A stretch of DNA of 64,000 bases from Azolla caroliniana (Eukaryota; Polypodiophyta). Each line of letters begins with the position of its first letter. Position 1 is the stretch's first letter. Shown one piece after another: positions 33,764 through 46,065 of the stretch. The position numbers and the translations under genes were made by a program. Under the pieces are notes generated by a model that did no database searches, was not told the DNA's origin, and saw nothing but the letters and a program-made list of their open reading frames with translations. The stretch lies in NCBI GenBank assembly GCA_043228905.1, contig JBHGNT010000003.1, positions 11,532,001 to 11,596,000 of the forward strand. Direction: 5' to 3'.

Positions 33764-35095
33764 ACACGTTCGAGTTCCCAAGTGGAAGGATTGCGCATTC
33801 CACTTGTAGAATCTTCTTAAAACGAAGCAAATACACCCTCTCTACAAAAATTGGATGCACTAGTATCACATGTTCCTCAACTTGATGAGAATTTTCAAAT
33901 ATAAAAATACATGATAGATCTACGAGTGGAGATCATTAGAAATCATGCAAGTTTAGACATGTTGATAAGTTAATGTAGGCATAATAAAGTTAAACTATGG
34001 CTCAATATGTCACTACTGTGCGACAAGGGAAACACTAACTTAAAGACTTATATTAATTAGGTAAGTTTTACAAAAATATGAGGTGTACTTGTATCCATAC
34101 TAATAAAATGAGATATAATTTATACTTTGACCCATACGTGCATGTATGTAATTGTGGAAAATGTAGGATAGTGCACATTAGGATAAGTGATTGGAATAAC
34201 TAACTTATTAAAGTATTCAATACTTGTATTTAAAGTTGATCTAATCTATTCCTCAATTTGTTCATATGGGATCAAACCATATGTTTATAATTGTGGACAA
34301 TGTTAAGGCAGTGAACTTTAGGATAATGTCGTGGAAATAACAAACCTATTAGGCTTTCATACCTGTATTTAAAATTGATCTACTCTATTGCTTAGGTGAT
34401 TCACACAAGATCAAACTCCGAACGATAACGCAACTGGAACCATTATCAACACACTACATCGTAACACCTCGACCCTTGATATCTCTGATGTGGATATCAT
34501 CGTGTACGACTTCACACTTACAAAAGCCGGACGATTAAGGAAGTCAACAATAGATATAATAAAAGAAAAATTACCAGGTCTACAAGGTGGCTCGAGTCAA
34601 AGGCAAACGAGATCTGCTACATATAATCTACAGTCAAACCATTTGGTTTATGACGAAGATAATGCACTGATTGGTACATCCAAGGATGATGAGGAGGAAT
34701 CGTCATTGTATATTAGTTATAGTAGTGATTCTCCGTAAAGGAGTGATCATGAATGTAAATTTGGCTATTAAGTGTAACTACATTCCGCTTGTAACAAATC
34801 GAGTAATATAAAATCATGTGTTTTGAATTCTTATGATTTCTAAAAAATCGTTTCTTATAAAATAACATTGGTTGTAAAGTTTGTGATATAAATTGAGAAT
34901 GTATCTTTTTGAAATTCGTCTTTTTTTAGTTACTTCTAAATCACGAAAATAGTGGATTTTTAACCTTTTTCATAGTATGTTTGAACATGTATGATATTGG
35001 TATCAATGTGTTTTGTAAAATCATTCAAAAACCCCTAAAATTTCCCTTATCCTTCCATCTATGCGCGATCCTTCCACTTGTGAACGCGAACGTGT
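33764..35095. mobile_element. 1332-bp DNA element with 35-bp terminal inverted repeats
   Basis: The left terminus 33764-33798 (opening ACACGTTCG) and the right terminus 35061-35095 (closing CGAACGTGT) pair as inverted repeats at 32 of 35 positions by eye. Flanking dinucleotides are TA on both sides (33762-33763 and 35096-35097). The interior is AT-rich and unlike the surrounding GC-richer Copia E. The TA duplication suggests a Tc1/mariner-type element, but no DDE/D transposase is seen, so it is probably non-autonomous. A PIF/Harbinger assignment by a TAA/TTA target is a weaker alternative. Confidence 0.7.
34490..34738 (+). CDS. small ORF in the inverted-repeat element, unrecognised
   Basis: 82 codons, the longest frame inside the 33764-35095 element. 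The N-terminal half is mixed basic and hydrophobic (KAGRLRKSTIDIIKEKLPGL); the C-terminal half is acidic and Ser-rich (SKDDEEESS). No known transposase motif can be seen. It may be chance, the remnant of a longer gene, or a captured exon. Confidence 0.25.
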   Translation: MDIIVYDFTLTKAGRLRKSTIDIIKEKLPGLQGGSSQRQTRSATYNLQSNHLVYDEDNALIGTSKDDEEESSLYISYSSDSP

Positions 35096-35097
35096 TA

Positions 35098-35440
35098 ATA
35101 CGATTTCCTAAACAATAAATGCGTACTATCACCATGGCCCAAAATCTTCATGACAACGCAAGGTAGATTTTGAAGCCCTAAATCGAGTCAAAGTGTCGCT
35201 GGAAACCGGTAATGAAAGGCCGGCATGGAATGCTGATATGTTCATGGTCGGAAGGGCCATAGAGAAAGCGACTGCTGGAAGAGAAGAGTTGATTCAGACA
35301 AGGTCGGGTCGAGCCGGAAATATGCAGACAAGCATCACCGATCGCACTACGCCGGAGACTCGGAGAGACCCAAGTCAGCACTGACCCTCGTAATGAAGCA
35401 TGAGGCCAACCGGATGGGAGCTTCCAACTCGAAGTCGGAA
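35098..35440 (+). pseudogene. Copia E gag C-terminus / degraded zinc knuckle
   Basis: After about 60 bp of unassigned sequence (including the 23-bp word shared with 2786-2808), the frame around 35195-35440 contains EEKRVDSDKVGSSRKYADKHH and HYAGDSERPKSALT, which match the post-knuckle linker of the Copia fragment at about 52000-52200. The knuckle cysteines are mostly lost. Confidence 0.45.
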
Positions 35441-38400
35441 GAAGTTTGGTACATGGACTCTGGAACTTCAAGTCATATGACGAACCACAAAGAGTGGTTC
35501 TCCTTTCTTGAGAAGTCGGAGAAGCCGGGGGTTGTCGAAACCGGAGACAATACCCCACATCCCATCGAGCATATCGGGGATGTCCCTCTAACGCATGTCA
35601 TCTAGAAGGAAATAATAAGGAACGTCCTACATGTACCGGCGATAACCAAGAATTTGGTGTCGATTGGCCAGATCGTGGATCAAGGAATGCAGGTCCGGTT
35701 CACTCACCATGGATGCTTCATTAAGGAGGAAGGCCGGATAATCGCGCAAGGGCACCGGGATGGAAGAATGTTCATCTTTGAAACCAATGTTCGCGAGTCA
35801 GACATCGACATGTGCCACAAGCGGATTAGCCACATCAACTTCCGGAAGCTTTAAGAAATGCAGTCGAAACATGTGGTTTACGGACTGCCAAAATTCAATG
35901 GCCGAAAAGGCCAAATATGTGAAGCTTGTCAACTTGGGAAGCAACATAGGCTGCCATTCCCCAATGAGAAAAATCGGTGCCAGAATCAACTCGATCTCAT
36001 CCATTTGGATGTGTGGGGATCGGCTCAAAACATGAGTATTGCCGGGAGTCGATATTTCATCTCCTTCATCGACAATTTCCGTCGACATACTTGGATCTAT
36101 TTGATCGAGAAGAAAAGCAAAGTCTTCTCATTCTTCTAGGACCTAAAGAATCATGTAGAGCGAGAAACCGGAAGGAAGATTAAATGCCTGAGATCAAATG
36201 GCAGAAAAGAGTATTTTGCCGACCAGTTCACGAGTTATCTATAGACCAAGGGAATCCGATGGGAGTTCTCCTGTAGATACACACCGGAGCAGAACGGCAT
36301 GGCCAAACGTTTGAATCGGACGGTGGTAGAAGTGGCAAGGGAAATGCTAGAAGAGAAGTGCATTTCCCGGATCTATTGGGCCGAGACAATTCGGATTGCC
36401 GTCCACATTTAGAATCATACTTCTATCTTCGGGACAAAGGTGTCGCCACACGAATTATACTTCAAGAGGAAGCTGAATTTGGCACACCTTCGAATATTTG
36501 GCAGCTTTGCATGTGTGCATGTACCGGATGAGAAGCGGAAGAAACTAGATGAAAAATCCAGAAGTGCATCCTGGTTGGATACTCCAACAACTAGAAGGTG
36601 TACAAGTGATACAACCCCTGTTTGAAGCATGTCCGAGTTAGTCGTGATGTCGTTTTTGACAAATTGGCATCCTGGTACTTCTTATCACCCAAGCCCGAGC
36701 TGATTGTTGCTAATGAGACAACAAATTCTGGCACAGAGGGATAAAGGGAAGTGTTGTGGAATCTGATTAACCGGATAGTCCAACTTCCCTGCGGATGAGT
36801 GGACCGAACTAGACTGGTTGAGCTAGAGCGGTCAACCGGATGACGCGCCGGCAAGTAGTGAAGACTCGTCCATGCTCTCCCCATGTAAGGAACCAAGGAG
36901 ACGGTTCATGAGCAAAGAGAAGGGGATGAAGAAGATGTCGGAATACGATACCAACAGAGATAAGTCGGATTGGAGCGAATCCAACTCCAGAAGGAATCAA
37001 GGACCTTCGGATAAGGACCTTCGGAAACGAAATCCACATCGGTTGAGAGGGCCAAGATATCGGCGAATCAGGAGCAGCGCCGATCCACCCGCCAAAAGAA
37101 TGCCATGATCCGGTACGGATATAACCACTATATGGCGCATCATTATGCGTACATGGCGAAGGTGGCAGCCATGAGTGAGCCAGAGAGCTACACAGAAGCG
37201 GCTAAGCATGGAAAATGAGACGTGGGACTTGGTAGACGTACCGAAAGGAGTGATGTCGAACGGTTTTCGGTGGGTGTATAAAGTCAAATAAAATGTTGAC
37301 TGCTTCGTCAACCGGTACAAGGCCCAACTGGTGGCCAAAGGCTACGCATAACAGCTCGACATTGACTACGATGAGACATTCACGCCGGTTGCGAAGATGA
37401 CAACCGTATGTGTCTTGCTTGCTGTGGTAGCGGCGAAGGGGTGGCACTTACATCAAATGGATGTAAAGAATGCATTCCTACAAGGTGATCTTGAGGAACA
37501 AGTATATATGGTACAGCCCCCCGGATTTCAGTCCGGAATGAACATGTCACTTGTTTGCCGACTGAAGAAGTCCCTTTATGGACTAAAGCAAGCCCCACGT
37601 GCTTGGAATGCGAAGATCACACAGCGCTTGCGTCGGATGGGGTTTTCCACATCCAACTCGGACTCTTCACTCTTCCTCCAGCAACGTTGGAATGGACCGA
37701 TAAGAACTTGACTTTATGTTGATGATTTAGTCATCGCCGGGGCCGACTTGGAAGAAATCGACCGTGTCAAGTCCACACTCGCGGCATCATTCAAAATGAA
37801 GGATCTTAGTGACCTTCATTACTTCCTCGGGATCGAGGTGATCTGCACCCCGGAAGGCATACTAATCAGTCAACATCATTATGTGTTGAGTATGCTCTTC
37901 AAATTCCGTATGACGGAATGCAAATCCGTCTCGACTTCTCTAGATAGGAATGTGAAGCTTCGCCCTAACTTCGGAACGGCATGCGACCCGAAACGGTTCT
38001 AATATATAGTCGGAAGCCTTATATACTTGGCCATCACCGGACCGGACCTGAGCTCTCCAATCGTCTTGATTAGTCAATTCATGGTGCATCTGACTGTGGA
38101 GCACCTTCAGTGCATGCACCGAATACTCAGGTACGTTAGTGGCACAAAGGACAGGGGGTTGTTGTATCGGACCGGTATAGCCCGACAGCTTGTCGGCTAC
38201 AAGGATGCCGATTGAGCCGGAAACTCTGACGATCGAAGGTTCACTTCCGGATTCACTTTTTCACTTCGAAGTGTTGTGATCTCTTGGAGCCGTAAGAAGA
38301 AATCGACAGTTGCACTGTCGAGCACCGAGGTTGAGTATAGAGGAGCGGCTCTTATGACATGTGAGGCCATTTGGCTCAAACGGTTATTGAAGGATCAACA

Positions 38401-38680
38401 AGTGGAGGTGTCTAATCCGACGCTAATCTATTGTAACAACCTCAGTAGTATCCAGTTAGCTAAAAAACCCATTTTCCACGCCTGGGCCAAGCATGTTGAG
38501 GTGCATTACCAGTTTGTTCGTATGTGTGTCCTCTCCGGTGAAGTCGAATTGGTGTATTTTCCGATGGATCGGTAGGCGGCTGGCTAATATATTCACCAAA
38601 CCCTTAAGTCTTGACAAGTTCCGACAATTTCTAGGCATGCTTGGGTTGCAACACCTTGATATGTCGAAATTGAAGAGGAG
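35441..38680 (+). pseudogene. Copia E protease-integrase-RT-RNase H
   Basis: Protease: VWYMDSGTSSHMT (35447). GAG-pre-integrase: CHKRISHINFRKL and QLGKQHRLPF. Integrase: HLDVWGSA, RSNGRKEYF, EQNGMAKRLNRT, with Glu of the DDE triad replaced by Lys in AKR where AER is expected. [45 protein letters not shown] (about 37710-37740). RNase H: DAD.AGNSDDRRFTSGF with TGA for Trp, then SSTEVEYRGAA and IFTKPLSLDKF. At least eight in-frame stops occur, mostly explicable as C-to-T changes. Confidence 0.8.
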
Positions 38681-38730
38681 GAATTAAAGGAATGGAAAGG
38701 GGAGAGATATTCGAGTTGGAAAAGAAGACG

Positions 38731-39178
38731 TCTAGAAAGCCGAATCGGATACAGAATTCGATTTCGGACCAACTGCAGAAGTCGGAATGTTCGGGTTGGT
38801 TGACGTTGTCGAGGATGGATGGACATGTGTAGATAGAACAGATAAGTGGAGACTTTTCAGGTGAAGGGGGGGCAACCACAAAGGGAAGCCCAAGCCAACC
38901 GAAAAAGGGGAAGGTAAAGCCAAGGAGGCTAAGAAGACCAAGATACAGACGTGGTCCGATGTCGTGAAGGGTTTGAAGATCAAGGATGAGTTGGAGACAG
39001 CTAACTCAGACAAGAGCGGGAACAAATCGGAGACAATCGATTCGACCGGGAGTCGAAGTGAATCGACCAAAAAGGTCGAGGTTCGCGGAACCGGATGGGT
39101 CGTGGGAAGAGGAACCGGACCGGATGAGGAGCGCGACCAAGGCACGAAGACGCCAGGAGAACTCGACAGCAAGGGTTA
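38731..39178 (+). pseudogene. Copia E 3' extra reading frame, charged protein, unrecognised
   Basis: Between the RNase H end and the polypurine tract a frame runs about 148 codons with one TGA (near 38866). Its first third is acidic/aromatic (ESDTEFDFGPTAEVGMFG); the rest is very rich in Lys, Glu, Ser and Gly (KGEGKAKEAKKTKIQTW, then SETIDSTGSRSESTKK). Most Copia elements have little here. It could be a vestigial accessory gene or chance openness in purine-rich DNA. Confidence 0.35.
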
Positions 39179-39226
39179 GGAAAGACAGACACGACGATCT
39201 GACCTCAAGTTGAGCTTGAGGGGGAG

Positions 39227-39711
39227 TATTCAGCAGACAAGCTCAAACAAATCCAGATCAGCTAAATAAGCGAGAGCCGGATCTCTATCCGGAACGGAGA
39301 ACCGGATAGGTACCCGGATCGGTGTCCGGATAGATGGGTACCTGGAACCTGAAGACGAACCGGAGAACCGGATCGTAATGTGGAATAGTGTGAATTGGTA
39401 GGCCGTTAGAAGCCTACGGTCTGAGCCTAGTGCGTAGGCATATTCCTTGGAGTTAGTGTAGAGGCTCATTTATGAGCATCCAAGTACTTGTGGTGCTTGT
39501 GTTAGTCCATGTAAGAACTTGTATAAAAGTGCTCTTTGAGCACATTCTATGTATACAACGTTATTATTTTGAATTAAGAGTTTTGTTCTGCTCTCCCTTT
39601 GTCTCTCCCATCCACTCTCTATATGATTCAAGCTTCCATTAAACCTTGTCTCTGTTTCTATTGGTATCCGGGTAAGCCGATTTGTCTACGCTTCTGCACG
39701 TAATTCTTCCA
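39227..39711 (+). repeat. 3' LTR of Copia E
   Basis: About 485 bp, opening TATTCAGC after the polypurine tract TTGAGGGGGAG (39216-39226). It matches 32486-32948 with many substitutions. Confidence 0.8.
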
Positions 39712-39719
39712 TTAAACGC

Positions 39720-41185
39720 ATGCTAGATTGGAGTGCTTCATATGTTCTCCAACAAACAACCGGACTCGAAAATTGTCCTCCGATACCATATTGCTTTCTC
39801 CTTCGAACCGCACTCTCGACAGCATATTGGCCATGGTATTCTCCTTTCTGGAAATGTGTCGGATTTCCGGATTCAGGGACTTCATGTATGTGATCCATCT
39901 AAGCAGAAGGCACATGCTCCCAGGAATCGTCAGACCTCCGTGGTCGACTTGCATTCCTCCTTCATCACCGAGATGGATTCAACCTTCGCCAAAGATGGTT
40001 TCCGACCGTAGGGACCACATAGGTGCCCGACCTTCAAGCCTTCGAGCCTCTGTAGTACCTTCTCACAATCAGATATGTGATCTGCCACGAACTTCTGACA
40101 CCCGTCCTCCCCGACCATCTCGTCCTTCATATCCTCTGGGCACCCCTTTATAGGGATGTCGTCCAAGAATGGCATAGTGATGTCCGGGATGCAATCCCTT
40201 GGCACCTTATTCATCGCATTCACCATGTATGCCACTGAATTTGTTCCTCCCTGTGGCCGGTTACACATTTGCACTTAGCCAAGAGGGGTCTGCATCGTCG
40301 TGATGTCCCTACTTTCGATGGCTAGTTGGAACTGGTCATACCCTGAGTATAAGACACTGACCTTTCGGCTAGTTGGAACTGGTCATACCCTGAGTAGATG
40401 GACCTTCCGACGAAGGCCTCCATGAACTCATTGATGGTTGGACCGACCCCTGCATTTCGGATCATCACTTTATTGACTGGTTGCAGGTCCTATATGAAGC
40501 GTAGAGTACCATTCTTCTTCGACACCGTAAACCACTGATTCAATATGGGGCACTCGATGGTTCAAGGATTCCCATATTGACCTTCTCTTTGAGCAGCTCC
40601 ATCAACTTTGGGATGTGCGCCCTCGATACCAGAATTGGCTTTAGGTTCCACGGTACATGCGGCACCGTGAAGATCACCATAGGCTCGATGATCATCAGGT
40701 CGACGCACCTAATCTCCTTCGGTGAGAAAGCGAAAGCCTTTCAGTGACTTTCGATCATTCTCCGAAACCGGTTCTCTGCGGGTAGTAGGAAGCCACCCCC
40801 ACCAATCCTGAGCTTCCCTAGTGTCTTGTCGGTGCACCGGTGTCCTATGCCACGTGGATCCTACAAACTTGGGTCATTCGTGGCCCCCTTCATCCGTTCC
40901 CATCTGTCCTCCAATAAGGGTGCCACGACTAGCCTCACCTTCTGGTCCACATTCTTGTATTTAGTGTCTACATGGGTGATCCGACCCGCCCTGATCATTT
41001 GTCCGAACTCTATTATATCCTCATACATGTCGATCAAATGGACCGGAATCATTCGGTCCTCAATTAGACCTCCCGTGACCATCCTCTTGATTTCTCCGAG
41101 GCTGTCATCAAATGAGACTGCCTCCTCCACAACGTTGTTGATCTTGTTGGCGGGGCCAATGGCTCTGCATGCCCTTAGGCGCCCC
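39720..41185 (-). pseudogene. Gypsy D RT and RNase H
   Basis: On the minus strand: KYKNVDQKVRLVVAPLLEDRW (about 40930), a PHVPWNLKP segment, the first RT motifs near 40480-40540, and NRPQGGTNSVAYMVNAMNKV. The catalytic box follows as ITMPFLDDIPIKG (about 40144-40185), then RNase H pieces (RWITYMKSLNPEIRHISRKENTMANMLSR, 39712-39954). A 30-bp segment is tandemly duplicated (40320-40349 and 40368-40397). Heavily frameshifted. It ends at the Copia E insertion. Confidence 0.7.
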
Positions 41186-41190
41186 ACGAC

Positions 41191-41645
41191 TATTATAGAT
41201 CATAGTACTAATGTAAGCTTAAGATAAGGATAATGAAAAGATAGATAGAAAGGAGAAAGAGAAAGAAGGGTGCCGATCCACCCGACCACCCCCGAGCGAA
41301 GGGATCGAGACGGACTCGAGCCTCGATCGGCGTCCCATACCACCGCCGTGGCGTCGAGTCGTACCTGGTGCTGGCGCGCTCGCTACAAGAGTTGACCCAC
41401 CACACGAGCAGAGTCTCGATGTAGTCAAAAGATGATCAAATGAGGGTAGCTAGGCCTCTTATTTATAGCGAAACCCAAGGCCCCCAGGCAAGTTCACACT
41501 TGACCTAATGGGTTGTCTCAATCCCGAGGATTAAAAGTAATCCTCCCCTTCTTTACACTCTCCTTTAACCCTCACACTTATCCACGTGTATAGAATACTA
41601 CGGTAAATTCTTACCACGGGATATTATATGGTCATGCCCGTAACA
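41191..41645 (-). repeat. 3' LTR of chromovirus F
   Basis: 455 bp. On the minus strand it runs TGTTACGGG to CTATAATA, so the inner end is TA rather than CA. TATAAAT is at 41461-41467. The last codons of the polyprotein lie inside it. Confidence 0.95.
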
Positions 41646-44600
41646 TACTCCCCCTCTTTAAAACATTGCACTCTTGCAATGGAAAGTTAGGGAAGTTAGT
41701 TCTAAGTGTATTTTCGCGTTCCCATGTGGCATCTTTTATTGATTTATCCATCCATTTTATTTTGAATTCTCGGATATCTTTAGTACGTAATTTTTTTGTT
41801 TTAACATCGAGAATTCTTTCTGGTACATGTGGTTTAGAAGATAATTCTTCAAAAGTAACCAGAGTTTCAGTCGTAGCTGTATTGTCGCCAGAACCTAGAA
41901 GTTCTTTTAGACGACTCACATGAAAGACTGGATGAATTCCGACACCATCGGGAAGAGCGAGACGATAGGCTGATGACCCAATGCGTTTGAGGACTGTAAA
42001 AGGTCCACAAAACCGTGGGGCTAACTTAGCGCACTTACCCGTAGACAATGTCTTAGAATTGTGAGGTACACGTAAAAATACCTTCTGTCCAGGGTTGAAT
42101 ACACGAGGTTGCCTATGATGATCGGCATAAAAACGCGCTCTATCTTGAGCTGTTTTTATATTATCTCGTGCAATATGCAACATATCTTGCATATCCTGAA
42201 GAAAGTTTTGCGTACTTCGCAACTCATCATGATGTATAGTAACATCAATCGGGGCTCGTGGCTGAAAACCATACATCAACATAAAAGGACTATATCCCGT
42301 CGACGTATGCTTGGAGCTGTTATAAGCAAACTCCAAAATTGGGAGATAACGTTCCCATTTTGTTGGTTTTGCACCAACGTATGCTCGAAGCATGTCCTCA
42401 ATAATTTGATTTACTCGTTCTGTCTGTCCATCGGATTGAGGATGATCCGTGGAGCTCATGCTCAACGTAGTTTCTAACTTCTTAAAGACCTGTGTCCAGA
42501 AGTCACTAGTAAACTTTGGATCTCGATCACTCACGATATCCATCGGTAACCCATAAAAACGAAACAATTCGTCAACGAATTGGTAAGCCAATTCAGGAGC
42601 TGTTACCGTGGTTTTAGTAGCAATAAATCTGGCCATTTTAGTTAGTCGATCAACGACAACCCAGATGGCATCATGACCTTTTTGGGTGCGAGGAAGGCTA
42701 ACAATAAAATCCATGGATATACTTTCCCACTTATTATTGGGAATGTCCAAGGGATGTAAAAGTCCTGCGACTTTAAGTCTCTCGGCTTTGTTAACCTGAC
42801 ACTGGTGACATTTAGTCACATAGCTATGTATGTCAGGACGCATCTTAGGCCAATAAAATTGAGTGGAGATGAGAACGAGTGTACGATGTATTCCAGGGTG
42901 CCCTGCTGAGGGTGCATCATGGCATTCAAAAAGAATCCTCTTTTTGACCTCGGGTAAATCTGGAACACAAACCTTCCCATTACGGTAGAGCAAACCGTTA
43001 GCAATGTGGAAGTATTCCTTCGAGGATGTGGTGGTGTCTGTTCCAGACTCAACTCTTGCCCAGTATTTTGCGAAATAACTGTCATCAGGATACTTTCCTC
43101 GAAGGTGATCATAAAGATCTGATGATATTTCAGTGAAGTTAAGCGTGTTAACTTCACGGATGCGACTTAGTGCATCAGCGACAGTGTTCATGGAACCTTT
43201 ACGATATCGTATGGAAAAATCAAAGTCCTGGATGAGATCAGCCCATCGTGCCTTACGACCTTTCAGGTCTTGTTGGTCACAAAAATATTTCAAGGACTCG
43301 TGGTCCGTAGTTACCACAAAGTGATTTCCATAAAGATAATGGCGCCATGTTTTGAGCGCATGTATAACTGCAAATAATTCCTTTTCTTGAACGGTATACC
43401 GACATTGAGCAGAATCAAGTTTCTTACTCTCGAATGCTATCGGTTTACCATCTTGATACAAGACAGCACCTATAGCGTAATCGCTGGCATCGGTTTCAAC
43501 CTCAAAAGGTTTTGAAGGATCGGGTAAAAGAAGTGAAGGAGCCTTGCAAACCAGGTCCTTGAGTTCCGTAAAGGCAAGGTCTAGTGTAGCATTCCACACA
43601 ATAGGTTTTGTAGACTTACGCGTTTGACCTTTTAAAAGATCAGTAAACGGCGTCGTCAATTGGGAGTAATTACGAAGAGACTTTCGCAAAAACCCCACAA
43701 AACCAAGGAATGATCGAACTTCTCGAATATTCCGAAGAGTGGGCCAAAGCTTGATTTTCTCAATGCGAGAAGGATCAATTTCAACTCCTCGTTCGGTTAT
43801 GAGATGTCCTAGATAAGTAATTGATTTCTTGAAGAACTCACATTTTGAGATCTTCGCATAAAACTGTTTGTCACGCAATGTTTGTAAAACAAAGCGGACA
43901 TGTCTAGCATGTTCTTGTAATGTACGGCTATAAACTAAAATATCATCCAAGAAAATAACGACAAATTTTCCAAGTTGTTCTCGGAAAATGTCATTCATTT
44001 CTTGTTGAAAAGTAGCCGGAGCATTGGTCAAACCAAAAGGCATAACCAAAAACTCGTAATGGCCATAGCGCGTATGAAATGCCGTTTTAGGAACATCGTC
44101 CTCACTTATTCGTATTTGATGGTAGCCAGTACGGAGATCAAGTTTCGTAAAATACCGAGCTCCCTGGAGACGGTCAATTAGATCGTCAGCCCGGGGCAAT
44201 GGATACGAATTCTTGATCGTCACTTTATTCAAGCGTCGGTAATTAATACACATACGCCATGTGCCCTCTTTCTTTTTAACCAAGAGAGCTGGTGCACCCC
44301 ATGGAGATTTACTATAACGTATATAACCCATTCGTAAATAGTCCTTGAGTTGCTTAGATACCTCATCTTCTTCGGATCGACTTAAGCGATACGGAGGTAT
44401 ACTTATTGGTGCAACACCAGGTACAATATCTATACGATGGTCTATATTACGTTTAGGAGGTAACCCATCAGGTAGTTCACTTGGAAAAACATCATGAAAA
44501 TCATTTAAGATTTCATCAAGTTGTTGTTGTTCAAAATATGTTAATTGAATCGGGACATTATCGATATTGTAAACGTGAATGTGCGGATCAAGTACACAAT

Positions 44601-46065
44601 AAAATAACGTAGAACAAGACAACTCGGATATTGATGGACACGAGGAAACAATCGAGAGGGATTGTTTTTTTACACATTGAATAAAATGCGTACAATCGTT
44701 CAGTACAAAAGAAATGGAATGACGAACCCAATCAATAAATAAAGAAGAGTTTTTATTATAAAACCAGGGATAACCCAATATTACATCGGTGGTACAAAGA
44801 TTCATTACATGGAAGTCTACTTCCTCTATATAAGTATCAATAGAAATTCCTAATGAATGAATCGCCCCGTTGATGTATTGTACTCTTCCATCAGCCAAGT
44901 GCACCGTGTAGGTGTGATCACTTACGGTGGGTTGGATTCCCCATATCTGAACCAAACGATCATTCACAAAATTGTGTGAGCTTCCCGAATCAAATAAAAA
45001 TTGTACGGGAGATCCATTGATATACCCGTTTGCACGTAGTAAATCATTGGGACCCAATACATAATGAGGGAAAGAACATTGACAATTACTTAAATGATGT
45101 GTATAGACCTGAAGGACATTAGGAATCTGACCTTTATGGTCTGCAGCTTTAGCTTTGTTGTCGTGCTCTTTCCGTTGGAGCTTTCGACATTGATCTTTTG
45201 TATGACCCTTCTTTTTGCAGAATACACAAAAAGGATGTTGTCGCTTACAATCGCGATCCAGGAATTCGTTGGGTGTCTTGCGTTTCCCAACAAATTGCGA
45301 CTGCTTAGTCCCGGGCGCTTCGTTGGGTTTGTTATGGTCCTTCTTAGAAGTGCGTTGATAGCGAAGAACTATTTCAACGGCCTCTTCGAAGGATTTTGGA
45401 TCCTTATCGTGCACTATCCAGTGATAGTCCGAATTGGGGATGCCATTGACAAAACAAGCTATCAACCAATTGTCCCCTTCTAGACCCGATTTTTGGATTT
45501 GGGTTCTAGCATGGTGAACATAGTCTTCTAGCGAGGAAAATTTCCTGCTAGAGAGGTTCATTAAAGCTTGTGCTGCCTCGGTTCGAGAGGGAGGTTGCAG
45601 AAATTGGCCCTTAAAAACCGTGACAAAATCTGTCCAGGTATCGGGCAATTTCCCCATAGTACGGAGGCCACGCCACCAGGCGGCGGCCTTACCCCCGAGT
45701 TCTCGGCCGACATATGCAATCTTCGTACTATCTGGCGTGGGATAGAGCTCAAAATGAGACTCCCATCGTCCCAGCCATGTGCAGATTGCTTCTTCGATTC
45801 TTTCCTTTTTGTCTCCCGTAAATGGCTTAACGACAAATGATGGTTCACCTTGTCGCTCATCAGGTCTATTAGTCTCACGTTGTAGGCTAATGACACGTGC
45901 CTCAAGAGCACTCTGAGATTGCCGAAGTTCGGTCATCTGTTGAGCGGTGAAACTAAGGAATTGGGTTATTTGTGCCAAATACATCTCAGTGGACATTTGT
46001 CCAGGAGGATTCCCTTGAGTTCCTTCCGCTTGAGCGGATGACATCGGGTCGTTAATTTGAGCCAT
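41632..46065 (-). CDS. Gag-Pol polyprotein of chromovirus F
   Basis: One 1477-residue frame encodes every protein needed for retrotransposition. Capsid-type gag is at about residues 75-250; a zinc knuckle [14 protein letters not shown] at 280-293; aspartic protease with [11 protein letters not shown] (Asp 359); RT at about 580-755 with FLDD at 705-708. RNase H has [10 protein letters not shown] near 857; the integrase zinc finger is at about 1048-1090, with DDE residues about D1119, D1180 and E1216. A C-terminal chromodomain-like segment is at about 1416-1462 ([17 protein letters not shown]). Gag and pol are fused without frameshift or stop, as in many chromoviruses. The frame reads through the polypurine tract and ends five codons inside the LTR. 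The ATG at 46065 is the first, after a 1.7-kb leader. No lesion is visible, so the enzyme set may be functional. Confidence 0.93.
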   Translation of the reverse strand: MAQINDPMSSAQAEGTQGNPPGQMSTEMYLAQITQFLSFTAQQMTELRQSQSALEARVISLQRETNRPDERQGEPSFVVKPFTGDKKERIEEAICTWLGRWESHFELYPTPDSTKIAYVGRELGGKAAAWWRGLRTMGKLPDTWTDFVTVFKGQFLQPPSRTEAAQALMNLSSRKFSSLEDYVHHARTQIQKSGLEGDNWLIACFVNGIPNSDYHWIVHDKDPKSFEEAVEIVLRYQRTSKKDHNKPNEAPGTKQSQFVGKRKTPNEFLDRDCKRQHPFCVFCKKKGHTKDQCRKLQRKEHDNKAKAADHKGQIPNVLQVYTHHLSNCQCSFPHYVLGPNDLLRANGYINGSPVQFLFDSGSSHNFVNDRLVQIWGIQPTVSDHTYTVHLADGRVQYINGAIHSLGISIDTYIEEVDFHVMNLCTTDVILGYPWFYNKNSSLFIDWVRHSISFVLNDCTHFIQCVKKQSLSIVSSCPSISELSCSTLFYCVLDPHIHVYNIDNVPIQLTYFEQQQLDEILNDFHDVFPSELPDGLPPKRNIDHRIDIVPGVAPISIPPYRLSRSEEDEVSKQLKDYLRMGYIRYSKSPWGAPALLVKKKEGTWRMCINYRRLNKVTIKNSYPLPRADDLIDRLQGARYFTKLDLRTGYHQIRISEDDVPKTAFHTRYGHYEFLVMPFGLTNAPATFQQEMNDIFREQLGKFVVIFLDDILVYSRTLQEHARHVRFVLQTLRDKQFYAKISKCEFFKKSITYLGHLITERGVEIDPSRIEKIKLWPTLRNIREVRSFLGFVGFLRKSLRNYSQLTTPFTDLLKGQTRKSTKPIVWNATLDLAFTELKDLVCKAPSLLLPDPSKPFEVETDASDYAIGAVLYQDGKPIAFESKKLDSAQCRYTVQEKELFAVIHALKTWRHYLYGNHFVVTTDHESLKYFCDQQDLKGRKARWADLIQDFDFSIRYRKGSMNTVADALSRIREVNTLNFTEISSDLYDHLRGKYPDDSYFAKYWARVESGTDTTTSSKEYFHIANGLLYRNGKVCVPDLPEVKKRILFECHDAPSAGHPGIHRTLVLISTQFYWPKMRPDIHSYVTKCHQCQVNKAERLKVAGLLHPLDIPNNKWESISMDFIVSLPRTQKGHDAIWVVVDRLTKMARFIATKTTVTAPELAYQFVDELFRFYGLPMDIVSDRDPKFTSDFWTQVFKKLETTLSMSSTDHPQSDGQTERVNQIIEDMLRAYVGAKPTKWERYLPILEFAYNSSKHTSTGYSPFMLMYGFQPRAPIDVTIHHDELRSTQNFLQDMQDMLHIARDNIKTAQDRARFYADHHRQPRVFNPGQKVFLRVPHNSKTLSTGKCAKLAPRFCGPFTVLKRIGSSAYRLALPDGVGIHPVFHVSRLKELLGSGDNTATTETLVTFEELSSKPHVPERILDVKTKKLRTKDIREFKIKWMDKSIKDATWERENTLRTNFPNFPLQECNVLKRGSMLRA
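41646..41660 (-). other. polypurine tract of chromovirus F
   Basis: Minus strand AAAGAGGGGGAGTA directly precedes the LTR start TGTTACGGG. It is the plus-strand primer and is also translated in the gag-pol frame. Confidence 0.8.

Larger units (their letters stand above)
32486..39711 (+). mobile_element. Copia E, decayed full-length Ty1/Copia element
   Basis: Direct LTRs at 32486-32948 and about 39227-39711 open TATTCAGC (not TGTT) and share most of their sequence. Between them are gag, protease, integrase, RT and RNase H in Copia order on the plus strand. A 1332-bp inverted-repeat element lies in gag. Gypsy D reading resumes on both sides. Flanks TAACC (left) and TAAAC-like (right) are not an exact duplication. 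Confidence 0.8.

Noticed and set aside
41208-41428. Small minus-strand ORFs repeated at 41208-41428 and 47773-47993
   Set aside because: They are identical because they lie in the two LTRs of chromovirus F; no evidence for a gene.
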